44,535 nt of DNA, from the NCBI RefSeq assembly GCF_003612565.1, contig NZ_RAZG01000029.1, positions 1 to 44,535 on the forward strand, in the 5' to 3' direction. Of this stretch, positions 8,405-16,832 are shown in pieces. Under the pieces are notes generated by a model. It was not told the origin of the DNA. It made no database searches and was given only the letters and a program-made list of their open reading frames with translations. The position numbers and the translations under genes are program-made. Within the stretch, counting starts at the first letter, position 1; each line of letters begins with the position of its first letter. This DNA is from Roseburia sp. 1XD42-69 (GTDB lineage Bacteria > Bacillota > Clostridia > Lachnospirales > Lachnospiraceae).

Positions 8405-9769
8405 ATGGAAAATATTACGTTGGAACAAATTTTAGAATGCTGTCAGGGACAGTATTTTGGCAGTAGAGAAGATTTAAAAAGAGAGGTCACAGGTATTGTG
8501 ACAGACAGCAGGAAAATAGTGCCGGGTAATCTTTTTGTGCCCCTGAAAGGGGAAAAAACCGACGGTCATAAATATATTCCCCAGGTTTTAGAGGCGGGGG
8601 CGTTGGCATCCCTGTCGGAAAATGTACTTTCGGGAAATCCGGGGAATTATATTTTAGTGGAATCCGCTTTAGAAGCCATGCAGAGGATTGCGGCATTTTA
8701 CCGGAACTATCTGGGGCTTAAAGTGGTGGGGATTACCGGGAGTGTGGGGAAAACCAGCACAAAGGAAATGATTGCCTCCGTGTTGAAAGAGCGCTATAAA
8801 GTGCATAAAACTGCGGGAAATTTTAATAACCATATCGGTCTGCCCTTAACAATTTTCGGCCTTAAGAAAGAACACGAAGTGGGGGTTTTGGAGATGGGCA
8901 TTTCCGATTTTGGGGAGATGCACACTTTAGCTTCCATGTCAAATCCGGATATCTGTGTGCTTACCAACATCGGTCTTTGCCATTTGGAAAATTTAAAGAC
9001 CAGGGATGGGATTTTAAAGGCAAAGACAGAATGTTTCCAGCATATGAGGGAAAATGGACGGGTAATTTTAAATGGCCTTGACGATAAATTAAATACCATA
9101 AAAGAGGTAAAGGGCTCCTCCCCGGTATTTTACGGCAGGGAGGGAGACGCTGCCTATGCCACAGATGTGACGGACTTAGGGCTTTTGGGCATCCGCATCC
9201 ATCTGCATCTTTACGGCGAGGTGAGGGAAGTGACGATTCCCATTCCCGGAGAGCACAATATCTACAATGCATTGGCTGCCGCCTGCGTGGGGCATGAGCT
9301 TGGCATGGATATAGAGGAAATCTGCCGGGGAATCCAGAGTGTGGAAACCATCGGGGGAAGGAGTAACCTGATACAGGTTAAAGGCATGACCTTGATTGAC
9401 GACTGCTATAATGCAAATCCTGTTTCCATGAAAGCCTCCATTGATGTGCTTTCCAAAGCGCCGGGAAGAAAAATTGCAGTGCTTGGAGACATGGGGGAGC
9501 TGGGAAAAGAGGAAAAAGAACTGCATGCCCAGGTGGGAACTTACCTCTCGGAAAAAAATATCGATCACCTCTTCTGTGCGGGGGAGCTGTCCCGGGAAAT
9601 GGCCAGGGAGGCGAAGGGAAATCCCAGGTGCACAGTGGAGCATTTTTCTTCTAAAGAGGATTTGATTCCCGCACTTTTACAGGAGGTAAAGGAAGGGGAC
9701 ACCATACTGGTAAAGGCGTCCCATTTTATGGAATATCCTAAAATTATAGAGGCTCTAAGGAAGCGCTGA
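8405..9769 (+). CDS. murF: UDP-N-acetylmuramoyl-tripeptide--D-alanyl-D-alanine ligase
   Basis: This 454-residue Mur ligase adds the D-Ala-D-Ala dipeptide made by Ddl to the UDP-MurNAc-tripeptide. The N-terminal substrate domain has VTDSRKIVPGNLFVPLKG. The central ATPase domain has the P-loop GITGSVGKTSTK (about 109-120), then TAGNFNNHIGLPLTI and EMGISDFGEM. The C-terminal domain has DDCYNANPVSMKASI and AVLGDMGELG. AGGAG at 8395-8399, overlapping the end of ddl, serves the ATG at 8405. Close spacing makes ddl-murF a two-gene operon ending at the hairpin at 9799-9824. Confidence 0.95.
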   Translation: MENITLEQILECCQGQYFGSREDLKREVTGIVTDSRKIVPGNLFVPLKGEKTDGHKYIPQVLEAGALASLSENVLSGNPGNYILVESALEAMQRIAAFYRNYLGLKVVGITGSVGKTSTKEMIASVLKERYKVHKTAGNFNNHIGLPLTIFGLKKEHEVGVLEMGISDFGEMHTLASMSNPDICVLTNIGLCHLENLKTRDGILKAKTECFQHMRENGRVILNGLDDKLNTIKEVKGSSPVFYGREGDAAYATDVTDLGLLGIRIHLHLYGEVREVTIPIPGEHNIYNALAAACVGHELGMDIEEICRGIQSVETIGGRSNLIQVKGMTLIDDCYNANPVSMKASIDVLSKAPGRKIAVLGDMGELGKEEKELHAQVGTYLSEKNIDHLFCAGELSREMAREAKGNPRCTVEHFSSKEDLIPALLQEVKEGDTILVKASHFMEYPKIIEALRKR

Positions 9770-9798
9770 TTTCATCATCCCTTCCCTAAAAATGTAGA

Positions 9799-9824
9799 AA
9801 AAGCGCCTGGCTATGGGCGCTTTT
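9799..9824. terminator. Bidirectional intrinsic terminator between murF and plsC
   Basis: AAAAGCGCC (9799-9807) and GGCGCTTTT (9816-9824) form a perfect 9-bp stem with A-run and T-run flanks. It can end murF transcripts on the plus strand and plsC transcripts on the minus strand. Confidence 0.85.
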
Positions 9825-9825
9825 A

Positions 9826-10584
9826 TTAATCGGAAGATTTTTGTCCAATCGTTTTCTGTTGATTTTTTAACATTTCCAAAATAATTTCCTGGGTATGGCT
9901 GCCCAGATGTTTCTGCTGGTCTTTGTCTAAAGTTTTTGGGTAGATAGGTTTGCCGTATGTTAAGGTTACGGAAGCAGATTTGATAAAGGGAAACTGTCTC
10001 TCAAACACATCTGCGGAACCGGTGAGGGCCATGGGAACAATGGCGCATCCTGTCTTTTCTGCAATTTTGAAACTTCCTTCCTTAAAGGGTAGCATTTCCG
10101 TGTCGTCTTCGCTTTCGCACCTGGTTCCCTCCGGGAAAATGCAGATGGAAACGCCGTTTTTTATCTGTTCAATACAAGAGAGAATGGTCTTTAACCCAGC
10201 TTTTTTGTCATCCCGGTTTAAAAACTGGCAGTGAAGGCGCTTCATCCACATGGACAAAAGAGGAACGTGTTCAATGGAGTCCTTAGCTACATATCCAGTT
10301 AGTCCGGGGCATCTTTGGTATGTCACTACCGTGTCGAAAAATCCCCGGTGGTTTCCTATATAAAGCACCGCTTCCTCTTTGGGGACATTTTCTTCACCCT
10401 CCACAGTTATCCGGGTGCCGCTTAAGAACAAAACTACTTTAAATGCCCACTGCACCATACGCAGCTGGGAAATGTCTGCGGCGTAGGGATGTTTTTTGGC
10501 AATCAGCCATTCCACGCCCCATATAGGGATGCTGCAGATTAAAAAGAGCAGTACAAATAGGGCAACGGCAATTAATCTTATCAT
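9826..10584 (-). CDS. plsC: 1-acyl-sn-glycerol-3-phosphate acyltransferase
   Basis: This 252-residue membrane-associated enzyme transfers a second acyl chain to lysophosphatidic acid to make phosphatidic acid. A hydrophobic N-terminus (about residues 3-22) anchors it. The catalytic HX4D motif is NHRGFFD (H79, D84) and the glycerol-phosphate site is FPEGTR (149-154), followed by IVPMALTGS. On the minus strand, AGGAGG lies before the ATG whose complement is 10582-10584. It is transcribed alone, convergent with murF and divergent from the PrcB-like gene. Length is normal. Confidence 0.92.
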   Translation of the reverse strand: MIRLIAVALFVLLFLICSIPIWGVEWLIAKKHPYAADISQLRMVQWAFKVVLFLSGTRITVEGEENVPKEEAVLYIGNHRGFFDTVVTYQRCPGLTGYVAKDSIEHVPLLSMWMKRLHCQFLNRDDKKAGLKTILSCIEQIKNGVSICIFPEGTRCESEDDTEMLPFKEGSFKIAEKTGCAIVPMALTGSADVFERQFPFIKSASVTLTYGKPIYPKTLDKDQQKHLGSHTQEIILEMLKNQQKTIGQKSSD

Positions 10585-10619
10585 GGCGTTTATCCTCCTA
10601 TTTTGGTAAAATCATTCCT

Positions 10620-10648
10620 ATTATACTAACTGTAAAGAGGAATTACAA
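10620..10648 (-). promoter_or_regulatory. Predicted promoter of plsC
   Basis: Read on the minus strand, TTGTAA (10648-10643) and a perfect TATAAT (10625-10620) are spaced by 17 bases, about 36 bases before the plsC start. Confidence 0.7.
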
Positions 10649-10715
10649 CCGGGTTTTTTGAATATTATGTAAAAAATGTAAATTCAGGGAAAGGAAAAGA
10701 AAGGCGGTATGGAGA

Positions 10716-11144
10716 ATGAAAATTGATATAAATAAATATTTTCATCCAGGAATTATTCTAGCGTTTTTTTACATAATGATGTTCATTGCCGGTTGTGGAG
10801 TGGAAAAGACAGATGAGAGCAGAGTGCAGGATGTGGATTACTGTATTGTGGAGGAAAACGATATCCCGGAGGAGCTCATGGCAAAAATAGAGGAAAAAAA
10901 GGCGGCGGATTTAAAAATGGTCTTTGAAAATGACGATTTTGTTTATATCGTCCGGGGATATGGGGAACAGGAGACAGGGGGGTACAGTATACAGGTCACT
11001 GATGTATTTTTGACAAAAAATGCTTTGGTATTCCAGTCTAATTTAGTAGGACCTGCCAAAGATGAGATAAAAAATGCAGTCCCCAGCTATCCATATGTAG
11101 TATTAAAAATACAGAATATGGATAAAAATGTAATTTTTGAATAA
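10716..11144 (+). CDS. PrcB-like C-terminal domain lipoprotein
   Basis: A 142-residue secreted protein with a lipoprotein signal: hydrophobic residues 13-26 and lipobox I-A-G-C (Cys27). The C-terminal half, with YGEQETGGYSIQVTDV followed by VFQSNLVGP and PYVVLKI, matches the PrcB C-terminal fold found in small clostridial lipoproteins. AAGGCGG (10701-10707) lies 8 bases before the ATG. The original PrcB is a subunit of a spirochaete protease complex. No protease gene is nearby, so that function should not be transferred. The role is unknown. Confidence 0.7.
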   Translation: MKIDINKYFHPGIILAFFYIMMFIAGCGVEKTDESRVQDVDYCIVEENDIPEELMAKIEEKKAADLKMVFENDDFVYIVRGYGEQETGGYSIQVTDVFLTKNALVFQSNLVGPAKDEIKNAVPSYPYVVLKIQNMDKNVIFE

Positions 11145-11176
11145 GGTTGATACAAAATATAGTACTTATGTCCTTT

Positions 11177-11205
11177 TTGACATCATTGCGGTGCAGTGTT
11201 ATACT
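11177..11205 (+). promoter_or_regulatory. Strong predicted promoter of veg
   Basis: A consensus TTGACA (11177-11182) and TATACT (11200-11205) are separated by 17 bases. The Bacillus subtilis veg promoter is a well-known strong vegetative promoter, so a near-consensus site here fits. Confidence 0.85.
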
Positions 11206-11252
11206 AGACAAGTAGACTTACCATCAGTGCCGGAAGAAAGGGAGGAACTACT

Positions 11253-11495
11253 ATGCAGCAGTCAGACATCAACAAAGTGCGTGCATCCGTACACCAGCAA
11301 TGTGGAAGCAAGGTTATGATTCAGCTTGACCGTGGAAGAAACAAAATTGATGTTCAGGAAGGCGTAATCGTAGACGCATATCCCAGTGTGTTTACAATTT
11401 TGGTCAGTGACCAGAACGGGGATAACCCACCCCAGTTACTATCTTTTAGCTATACGGATATTATTACCAGAGATATACGAATGAAACTTTGTTAG
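11253..11495 (+). CDS. veg: Veg-family protein
   Basis: An 80-residue protein recognised by GRNKIDVQEGVIVDAYPSVF and the closing SYTDIITRDIRMKL, the pattern of the conserved small Firmicute Veg family (biofilm-linked in Bacillus, SH3-like fold). GGGAGGA (11240-11246) precedes the ATG. It is followed at once by a large hairpin and then a DUF3794-LysM gene. The molecular function in Clostridia is not established. Confidence 0.88.
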   Translation: MQQSDINKVRASVHQQCGSKVMIQLDRGRNKIDVQEGVIVDAYPSVFTILVSDQNGDNPPQLLSFSYTDIITRDIRMKLC

Positions 11496-11505
11496 TGAAA
11501 AGCAT

Positions 11506-11558
11506 AAAAGCCCGCTGTTTTGAATAAGATGTATAAATTCAGAACAGGGGGCTTTTTT
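11506..11558 (+). terminator. veg terminator hairpin whose 3' arm contains the next gene's Shine-Dalgarno
   Basis: The 5' arm 11506-11525 (AAAAGCCCGCTGTTTTGAAT) pairs over 20 positions with 11537-11556, with one mismatch and one G-T pair, and ends in a run of six T. The AGGGGG at 11546-11551, in the 3' arm, is the only Shine-Dalgarno-like sequence for the GTG at 11560. Folding would therefore both end veg transcripts and block initiation of the downstream gene. Confidence 0.85.
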
Positions 11559-11559
11559 A

Positions 11560-13119
11560 GTGGAATTAGAGAATAAAAAACTGCATGGAAATCAGGAAGT
11601 GGGAAGAGCATTCAGCCAGATTACGCTGGATGATGATTATAATCTTCCGGATTATAAGCCGGACTTGACAAAGGTGATACGGGAGAGGGGAACTATTCGT
11701 TTTGAGGAGACCCATGTGAGCAGCGGCCATGTGTGGCTGAAGGGCGTCCTTTCCTTTTCTATTTTGTACAGGACGGATTTGGACAATAAGAAGCTAAACC
11801 AGCTTCAGGGCGAGATACCTTTCCAGGAAAGCCTGGCTATTGACGGGGTGGAGGAGCACAACCCGGTGAAAGTGGAGGGAAAAATTGAGGATATCTCTGT
11901 CAGCGTAATAAATTCCAGAAAACTGAGCATCCGCTCTCTGGTGGAGTTTACGGCGGCAGCAAAAGTATCCGGGGAAGAAAAAATTCTCACCGGTATCAAG
12001 GAAGAGAATTCCTGCGAGATGTTAAAGGAAACCTTAGAGGCATTGGAGCTTATCACAGACAAGAAAGACACTCTTAGGATTCGCAAAGAACTGTCCCTTT
12101 CTTCCAATAAGCCAAATATGGAAGAAATTCTCTGGAGCAGCGTGGAGCTTAGGGGAATGAACAGCAAGCCGAAAAACGGTGAGATTGAAGTGACAGGGGA
12201 AGCGCTGATTTATGTGCTCTATGCAGGTGCCGAGGAGGAAGCGGGACTTCAGTGGTTTGAGACCACCGTACCAATCCACGGAGGGGTTGAGTGCAGTTCC
12301 TGCGAGACAGAGCAGATTTACTGGGTGAAACCATCCCTGGAACAGTGGAGTATGGAAATCCGCCCGGACGAAGACGGGGAGGAGAGGAATCTTATGCTGG
12401 AGATGGTTGTCCAGTTGGAAATCGGATTGTGGCGGGAAGAGTCCATTGAGATGATTTCAGATATCTATGCCCTGGATAAACAGATAAAGCCGGAATTTAA
12501 GACGGCTGTTTTCCATAAACTGTGGATGAAAAACGAGGTAAAATGCAAAATAGCAGATAAAATAGAACTTTTAGAGGGGGATGAGGATATCCTTCAGATC
12601 TGCGTCAATGAGGAGACCCTGAATATTGAGCAGACGAATATTACAGAGGACGGGGTGCTGGCGGAGGGAACCCTTACCGTGGAAATCCTTTATATGACAT
12701 CGGACGATTCCATGCCTTTGGGCGCAAAGAAAGCTTACATACCTTTCCAGCAGATGATAGAGATGCCAAAATCCCAGGGGGAGATGCAGATTTGGCTTCA
12801 CGGGGAGATAGACCAGGTGACAACCGTTCTTTTGGACAGCAGAATGATTGAGGTGAAAGCTGCCGTCACATTAAATCTACTGGCTTTCCAGAAACAGGAG
12901 AGGCAGTTAATCACCAATATTTCCCAGGAAGAGCTGGATTTAAAAGCGCTGCAGCAAAGTCCTGGAATTGTGGGATATATTGTGCGGCCTGGGGACAAAT
13001 TATTCTGTATTGCCAAGGAGCATCACACCACAGTGGGAAATCTTATGGAGACCAACCGTCTGGCACAGCCAGTGGTAAAACCAGGGGAGAAATTATTAAT
13101 TGTAAAAAAAGTTGAATAA
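11560..13119 (+). CDS. DUF3794 (SPOCS) and LysM domain protein
   Basis: This 519-residue protein starts with GTG directly after the T-run of the veg terminator. The N-terminal ELENKKLHGNQ and ITLDDDYNLPDYKPDLTKVI are the usual opening of the family, so the start is well placed although unusual. It has SPOCS/DUF3794 repeats in its N-terminal and central parts and a LysM domain at about residues 470-516 (YIVRPGDKLFCIAKEHHTTV, then ANRLAQ-like TNRLAQPVVKPGEKLLIV). LysM binds N-acetylglucosamine polymers, and relatives are associated with the spore coat or cortex in Clostridia. It has no signal peptide, which fits a protein deposited from the mother cell. The exact role is unknown. Confidence 0.87.
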   Translation: MELENKKLHGNQEVGRAFSQITLDDDYNLPDYKPDLTKVIRERGTIRFEETHVSSGHVWLKGVLSFSILYRTDLDNKKLNQLQGEIPFQESLAIDGVEEHNPVKVEGKIEDISVSVINSRKLSIRSLVEFTAAAKVSGEEKILTGIKEENSCEMLKETLEALELITDKKDTLRIRKELSLSSNKPNMEEILWSSVELRGMNSKPKNGEIEVTGEALIYVLYAGAEEEAGLQWFETTVPIHGGVECSSCETEQIYWVKPSLEQWSMEIRPDEDGEERNLMLEMVVQLEIGLWREESIEMISDIYALDKQIKPEFKTAVFHKLWMKNEVKCKIADKIELLEGDEDILQICVNEETLNIEQTNITEDGVLAEGTLTVEILYMTSDDSMPLGAKKAYIPFQQMIEMPKSQGEMQIWLHGEIDQVTTVLLDSRMIEVKAAVTLNLLAFQKQERQLITNISQEELDLKALQQSPGIVGYIVRPGDKLFCIAKEHHTTVGNLMETNRLAQPVVKPGEKLLIVKKVE

Positions 13120-13234
13120 TTTCTGTGAAAAACAGCAAGAAAGTGCTATAATATTTACAGAAATTTTTCGGTTAAGGTACAGAGCGTAATATGCCGTGAA
13201 TGCGGCATGAGGGTACGGGAAAGAGAGGAAAACT

Positions 13235-14704
13235 ATGACAGAGACGCAATACAGGAGAGCAAACAGAACTGTTTTTCCAGCGGTTATCATTATACTGGCC
13301 TATGTGAGTATCACATTACTGGCTTTTGTGTCTAGCGGAAAAGGGGTGACAATAAGGACTTACGTGCAGCTGGCGGCGGCGGTCTTGGGGATTGCAGTGT
13401 GTATAGGGCTTTATGTTGTAAAGCGTGACACAAAACTATGTGCTTACGGAATTCTGGCATCGGCAGTCTTCGTGTATGGAATTTTGCGGACAGTGGGTAC
13501 AAGGGAGGATAATTTTTCCTATATTTTTCCCGTATTATTTGCTGCTGTTACATATTTGAACCTGCGGCTGATTGTCATAGGAAACGGAATTATCTTAGCG
13601 GTAAATGTGATGCATGTGATTATAAATGCCAGCCTCTTTTCCCAGGAGCAGGGGGCCACTATGATGGTGAGTGTATTTGTCTCCTTCCTGGCGGCATTTG
13701 TTTCTGTACGTGGGACGAAGCTTTTAAAAGAGTTTGACCAGGAAAATATGGATGTAATCCAAAATGCTATGGAGGCGGCGGAAGAAAACCGGAAAGCAGG
13801 GCTTATGATTGCGGAAAATGTTATCCGGCATTTCCATGACGCCATGGAGATGATGAATACTTTAGAGGAAAGCCTCTCCACCAGCAACTTTTCCATGAGC
13901 AATATTGCGGACAGTACGGAGAGCACTGCCCAGGCCATACAGCAGCAGGCGGTGATGTGCCAGAATATCAGGGAATATGCCGAGGAGGGCATGACGGTTG
14001 CCGACACGATGATAGAGGAATCCCACAATGTGGAATTGTCCGTGGGGGATGGGGTCGCTTTAGTTGGGGAACTGCGCACCCAGGCGGACAGCGTTGCAAC
14101 GGCAAGTAATATGGTGGAGGGAACCATAGAAGAGCTGACAGATAAAGTACATGAGGTGGGGAGCTTCGTGGATACCATTTTAAACATTTCCAGCCAGACA
14201 AATCTTCTTGCCCTCAATGCATCTATTGAAGCGGCAAGGGCGGGAACTGCGGGGAGGGGATTTTCTGTTGTGGCGGAGGAAATTCGGAAACTTTCGGAAG
14301 ATACCCAGCAGGCGTCCAATAATATTACAAATATTATAAAGGAGTTAAATACCGGGGCGGTACAGGCAAGTGAAAGCATCGTCAACGCCATAGATTCTGT
14401 GAAGAAACAGAATCTGATTATTGAGGATACCAACGGGAAGTTTACGGAAGTGGAAAATAAGGTGGGAATTCTTGTGGAAAAAATTAACACAATGAGCGGT
14501 ATTATGACCCAGACTGTGGATTCTTCCAATGTGATTTTTGACAGCGTTTCCCATCTGTCCGCTGCCAGCCAGGAGATTGCGTCCTCTTCCAATGAGGGAT
14601 TGGAAAATTCTGAAATCACCGTAAAAGAAGTGGCCAGATGCAAAGAGGTTTTTGACGCCATTTATACTTTAGCTGAGGATTTGCAGAGCAGGCTGGAAGG
14701 ATAA
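13235..14704 (+). CDS. Methyl-accepting chemotaxis protein without a periplasmic domain
   Basis: A 489-residue receptor. Residues 1 to about 160 are strongly hydrophobic (about six membrane segments) with no sizeable extracytoplasmic sensor. They are followed by a long coiled coil with the conserved signalling tip [21 protein letters not shown] (about residues 317-337) and [19 protein letters not shown]. The tip binds CheA/CheW to control flagellar motors or another chemosensory output. A TATAAT at 13147-13152 lies upstream but its -35 is poor. AGAGAGGAA precedes the ATG. The membrane-embedded sensing region suggests detection of membrane state or a lipophilic signal, which is inference. A terminator follows at 14715. 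Confidence 0.92.
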   Translation: MTETQYRRANRTVFPAVIIILAYVSITLLAFVSSGKGVTIRTYVQLAAAVLGIAVCIGLYVVKRDTKLCAYGILASAVFVYGILRTVGTREDNFSYIFPVLFAAVTYLNLRLIVIGNGIILAVNVMHVIINASLFSQEQGATMMVSVFVSFLAAFVSVRGTKLLKEFDQENMDVIQNAMEAAEENRKAGLMIAENVIRHFHDAMEMMNTLEESLSTSNFSMSNIADSTESTAQAIQQQAVMCQNIREYAEEGMTVADTMIEESHNVELSVGDGVALVGELRTQADSVATASNMVEGTIEELTDKVHEVGSFVDTILNISSQTNLLALNASIEAARAGTAGRGFSVVAEEIRKLSEDTQQASNNITNIIKELNTGAVQASESIVNAIDSVKKQNLIIEDTNGKFTEVENKVGILVEKINTMSGIMTQTVDSSNVIFDSVSHLSAASQEIASSSNEGLENSEITVKEVARCKEVFDAIYTLAEDLQSRLEG

Positions 14705-14714
14705 TTAGTGAGGC

Positions 14715-14741
14715 AAAGGGGCATCGTGGATGCCCTTTTTT
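14715..14741 (+). terminator. Intrinsic terminator after the chemoreceptor gene
   Basis: AAAGGGGCATC and GATGCCCTTT form an 11-bp stem (one G-T pair) around a 3-base loop, followed by a run of six T. Confidence 0.88.
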
Positions 14742-14753
14742 CCTGTATCACGG

Positions 14754-14782
14754 TTGAAATGGAACAGTGTTAATGATATAAT
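14754..14782 (+). promoter_or_regulatory. Predicted promoter of the NlpC/P60 gene
   Basis: TTGAAA (14754-14759) and a perfect TATAAT (14777-14782) are spaced by 17 bases, 53 bases before the start. Confidence 0.78.
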
Positions 14783-14835
14783 ACAAAAGGTGCGGAAACG
14801 GTGATTACAAAAGCCTAAATAAAAAGGATGATGGC

Positions 14836-16131
14836 ATGAAAAATAACAGTGTACATAGAAAAGCAGCGGCCCTGATGCTGGCGGCGGTTCTGGGTTTTAC
14901 AGGAAGCCAGAATGTTTTGGCGGGAAATATGTCAAAGGCTAAAGATGAGAAGGCGAAGGCGGAACAAAACCTTGACAATGCCAATAACGAGATAGAAGCT
15001 ATAGAACGGAAACAGTCCCAGCTCCAGGGGGAGATTGACGCAAAGGATGCGGAACTGGTAAATCTTTTAGTAAATATGGGGATTTTGGAGGATGAACTGG
15101 ATGCGAAAAGCCAGCAGTTAGATGAGGTGACTGTGGAGCTTAAGGATGCCCAGGTTTCGGAGAAGAAACAGTATGAGGCCATGAAAAAGAGAATCCAGTT
15201 TATGTATGAGCGGGGAGACGGGGCCATGGTGGAAGCCATCCTTGGCTCAGAGGATATGTCGGAATTTTTAAACCGGGTGGAATATGTCTCAGAGATTTAC
15301 AATTATGACAGGAGGCTTTTGACCCAGTATCAGGCTACGGTAAAGCAGGTGGCGGAATTAAAGACCACAGTGGAGACAGAGAAGGCAGAAATGGAGGCTA
15401 TGCAGGAGGAATATGCCCTGCAGCAGCAGTCTCTGGAAAACGTTTTGGCGGAAAAACGCTCACAGATGGGAAGTTATGACAACCAGCTTGCCTCAGCCCA
15501 GGCGGCAGCGGCTGCATATAAGCAGACCATTGCAGAGCAGAATGCCATAATCAAAGAGGAAGAGAGAAAAGCCAGGGAGGCGGAAGAAAAGGCAAAGGCA
15601 GCGAGGCAGGCGGCTGCCAGCCAAAATAGTGCTTCAAATAATTCCGGAAATTCCGGAAATGCAGGCACAGGAAATGAACAGGGCGGTAGCAGCTCGGAGG
15701 ACGGACAGGAAACTTCGGGAGGAAGCTCCGGTGACAGTACCGGAAGTACCGGGGGCGGAGGCGGACAGAATCCCTCCTATTCCACCGGGGTATCCGGGAG
15801 TGACGTGGTAAATTATGCCTGCCAGTTTGTGGGGAATCCTTATGTCTGGGGGGGGACTAGCCTGACAAACGGCGCTGACTGTTCTGGATTTGTAATGAGT
15901 GTCTTCGCAAAATTTGGCATTTCCCTGCCCCACAGTTCCGCTGCCCTCCAGGGATGCGGCCAGGCGGTGAGTTACGCAAATGCACAGCCCGGAGATTTAA
16001 TATGCTACAGCGGCCATGTGGCCATTTATATGGGGGGAGGAAGGATTGTCCATGCCCAGAGTACCGCAGTGGGAATTACCACATCCTCTGCCACTTACCG
16101 GACGATTGTATGTGTAAGGAGAGTGCTGTAA
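14836..16131 (+). CDS. Secreted coiled-coil NlpC/P60 peptidoglycan hydrolase
   Basis: This 431-residue exported hydrolase has a signal peptide ending near residue 29 (VLAG). A long coiled coil (about residues 30-255) of the CwlO/PcsB type follows, then a Ser/Gly-rich flexible linker (about 258-315), and finally an NlpC/P60 domain. The catalytic residues are visible: C349 in GADCSGF, H394 in SGHVAIY and H406 in IVHAQS. Enzymes of this build cut D-iso-Glu to diamino-acid bonds during cell growth or separation, and the coiled coil commonly contacts an FtsEX-type activator; no ftsEX is in the window. AAGGA precedes the ATG at 7 bases. Its stop overlaps the next gene by one base. Confidence 0.92.
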   Translation: MKNNSVHRKAAALMLAAVLGFTGSQNVLAGNMSKAKDEKAKAEQNLDNANNEIEAIERKQSQLQGEIDAKDAELVNLLVNMGILEDELDAKSQQLDEVTVELKDAQVSEKKQYEAMKKRIQFMYERGDGAMVEAILGSEDMSEFLNRVEYVSEIYNYDRRLLTQYQATVKQVAELKTTVETEKAEMEAMQEEYALQQQSLENVLAEKRSQMGSYDNQLASAQAAAAAYKQTIAEQNAIIKEEERKAREAEEKAKAARQAAASQNSASNNSGNSGNAGTGNEQGGSSSEDGQETSGGSSGDSTGSTGGGGGQNPSYSTGVSGSDVVNYACQFVGNPYVWGGTSLTNGADCSGFVMSVFAKFGISLPHSSAALQGCGQAVSYANAQPGDLICYSGHVAIYMGGGRIVHAQSTAVGITTSSATYRTIVCVRRVL

Positions 16132-16799
16132 TGCCAAAGAAAAAAAAGAATATAGGAATTTTTTTGGCAGTTGTGGCAGTGTCCCTTGTCCTTGCCGGGG
16201 CGGCAGCAAAAAACAGGACAAGAAAATGGGAAAAAGTGGTTTACGCAGAAAATTTGGACAAAGTGATTGCCACAGTGGATGAAACCCCCATCACCCTAAA
16301 GGATTTTGGGATTTATGCTGTCCACGAGGAAAAACTGGTGCAGCAGCAGGCCCTTGTCTATGACAGCGACACAAAAAAATATTGGAATACCCATACCAAC
16401 GGGGGATTTTTAAAAATTACGGCCAGAGATGCAGCCATTGATCTGGCCATTCATGATGTCATTTTTTATGGCATGGCACAGGAAATAGGCCTTTCCTTAA
16501 ATGAGGAGGAGCAGGAATACCTGGCCAATGAACAGTTGGATTTTTGGAGTGATTTGGAGGAGGATCAGAGAGAAAAGCTGGCCATATCCAAAGAGGAAGT
16601 GGAGGAGGCTCTCTTTAAAATGGCCCTGGCACAGAAAATGCAGCAGCAATTTGCACTGGAAAAGGGAAAGGATGGCAGTGAGTATGACTTAACAGGTGAT
16701 GCCTATCAGGACATGTTAAAAGAACATGATGTTATAAAGAAGGAAGAAATGATTGACCATATTGATTTTGGAAATATAATTTTAGACCATAAACAATAG
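16131..16799 (+). CDS. Membrane-anchored SurA-N-like protein without a prolyl isomerase domain
   Basis: A 222-residue protein starting at the ATG that shares one base with the preceding TAA (TAATG), with AAGGAGAG at 16117-16124. Residues 8-25 form a single N-terminal membrane segment. The segment VIATVDETPITLKDFGIYA resembles the opening of SurA/PrsA-type chaperone domains, and the rest is helical and charged. No parvulin domain follows, so it may be a holdase-like or scaffold protein for secreted proteins such as the overlapping hydrolase. That pairing is inference. An upstream in-frame extension to 15954 lies inside the hydrolase gene and is not credible. Confidence 0.72.
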   Translation: MPKKKKNIGIFLAVVAVSLVLAGAAAKNRTRKWEKVVYAENLDKVIATVDETPITLKDFGIYAVHEEKLVQQQALVYDSDTKKYWNTHTNGGFLKITARDAAIDLAIHDVIFYGMAQEIGLSLNEEEQEYLANEQLDFWSDLEEDQREKLAISKEEVEEALFKMALAQKMQQQFALEKGKDGSEYDLTGDAYQDMLKEHDVIKKEEMIDHIDFGNIILDHKQ

Positions 16800-16832
16800 A
16801 TACAATTTATAGAAAGGAAACAGACAAGGAAT

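Noticed and set aside
13519-14661. A 380-codon open frame on the minus strand inside the chemoreceptor gene
   Set aside because: It mirrors the codon pattern of the coiled-coil receptor, has no ribosome site and has no recognisable domain, whereas the plus-strand frame has a full MCP domain.
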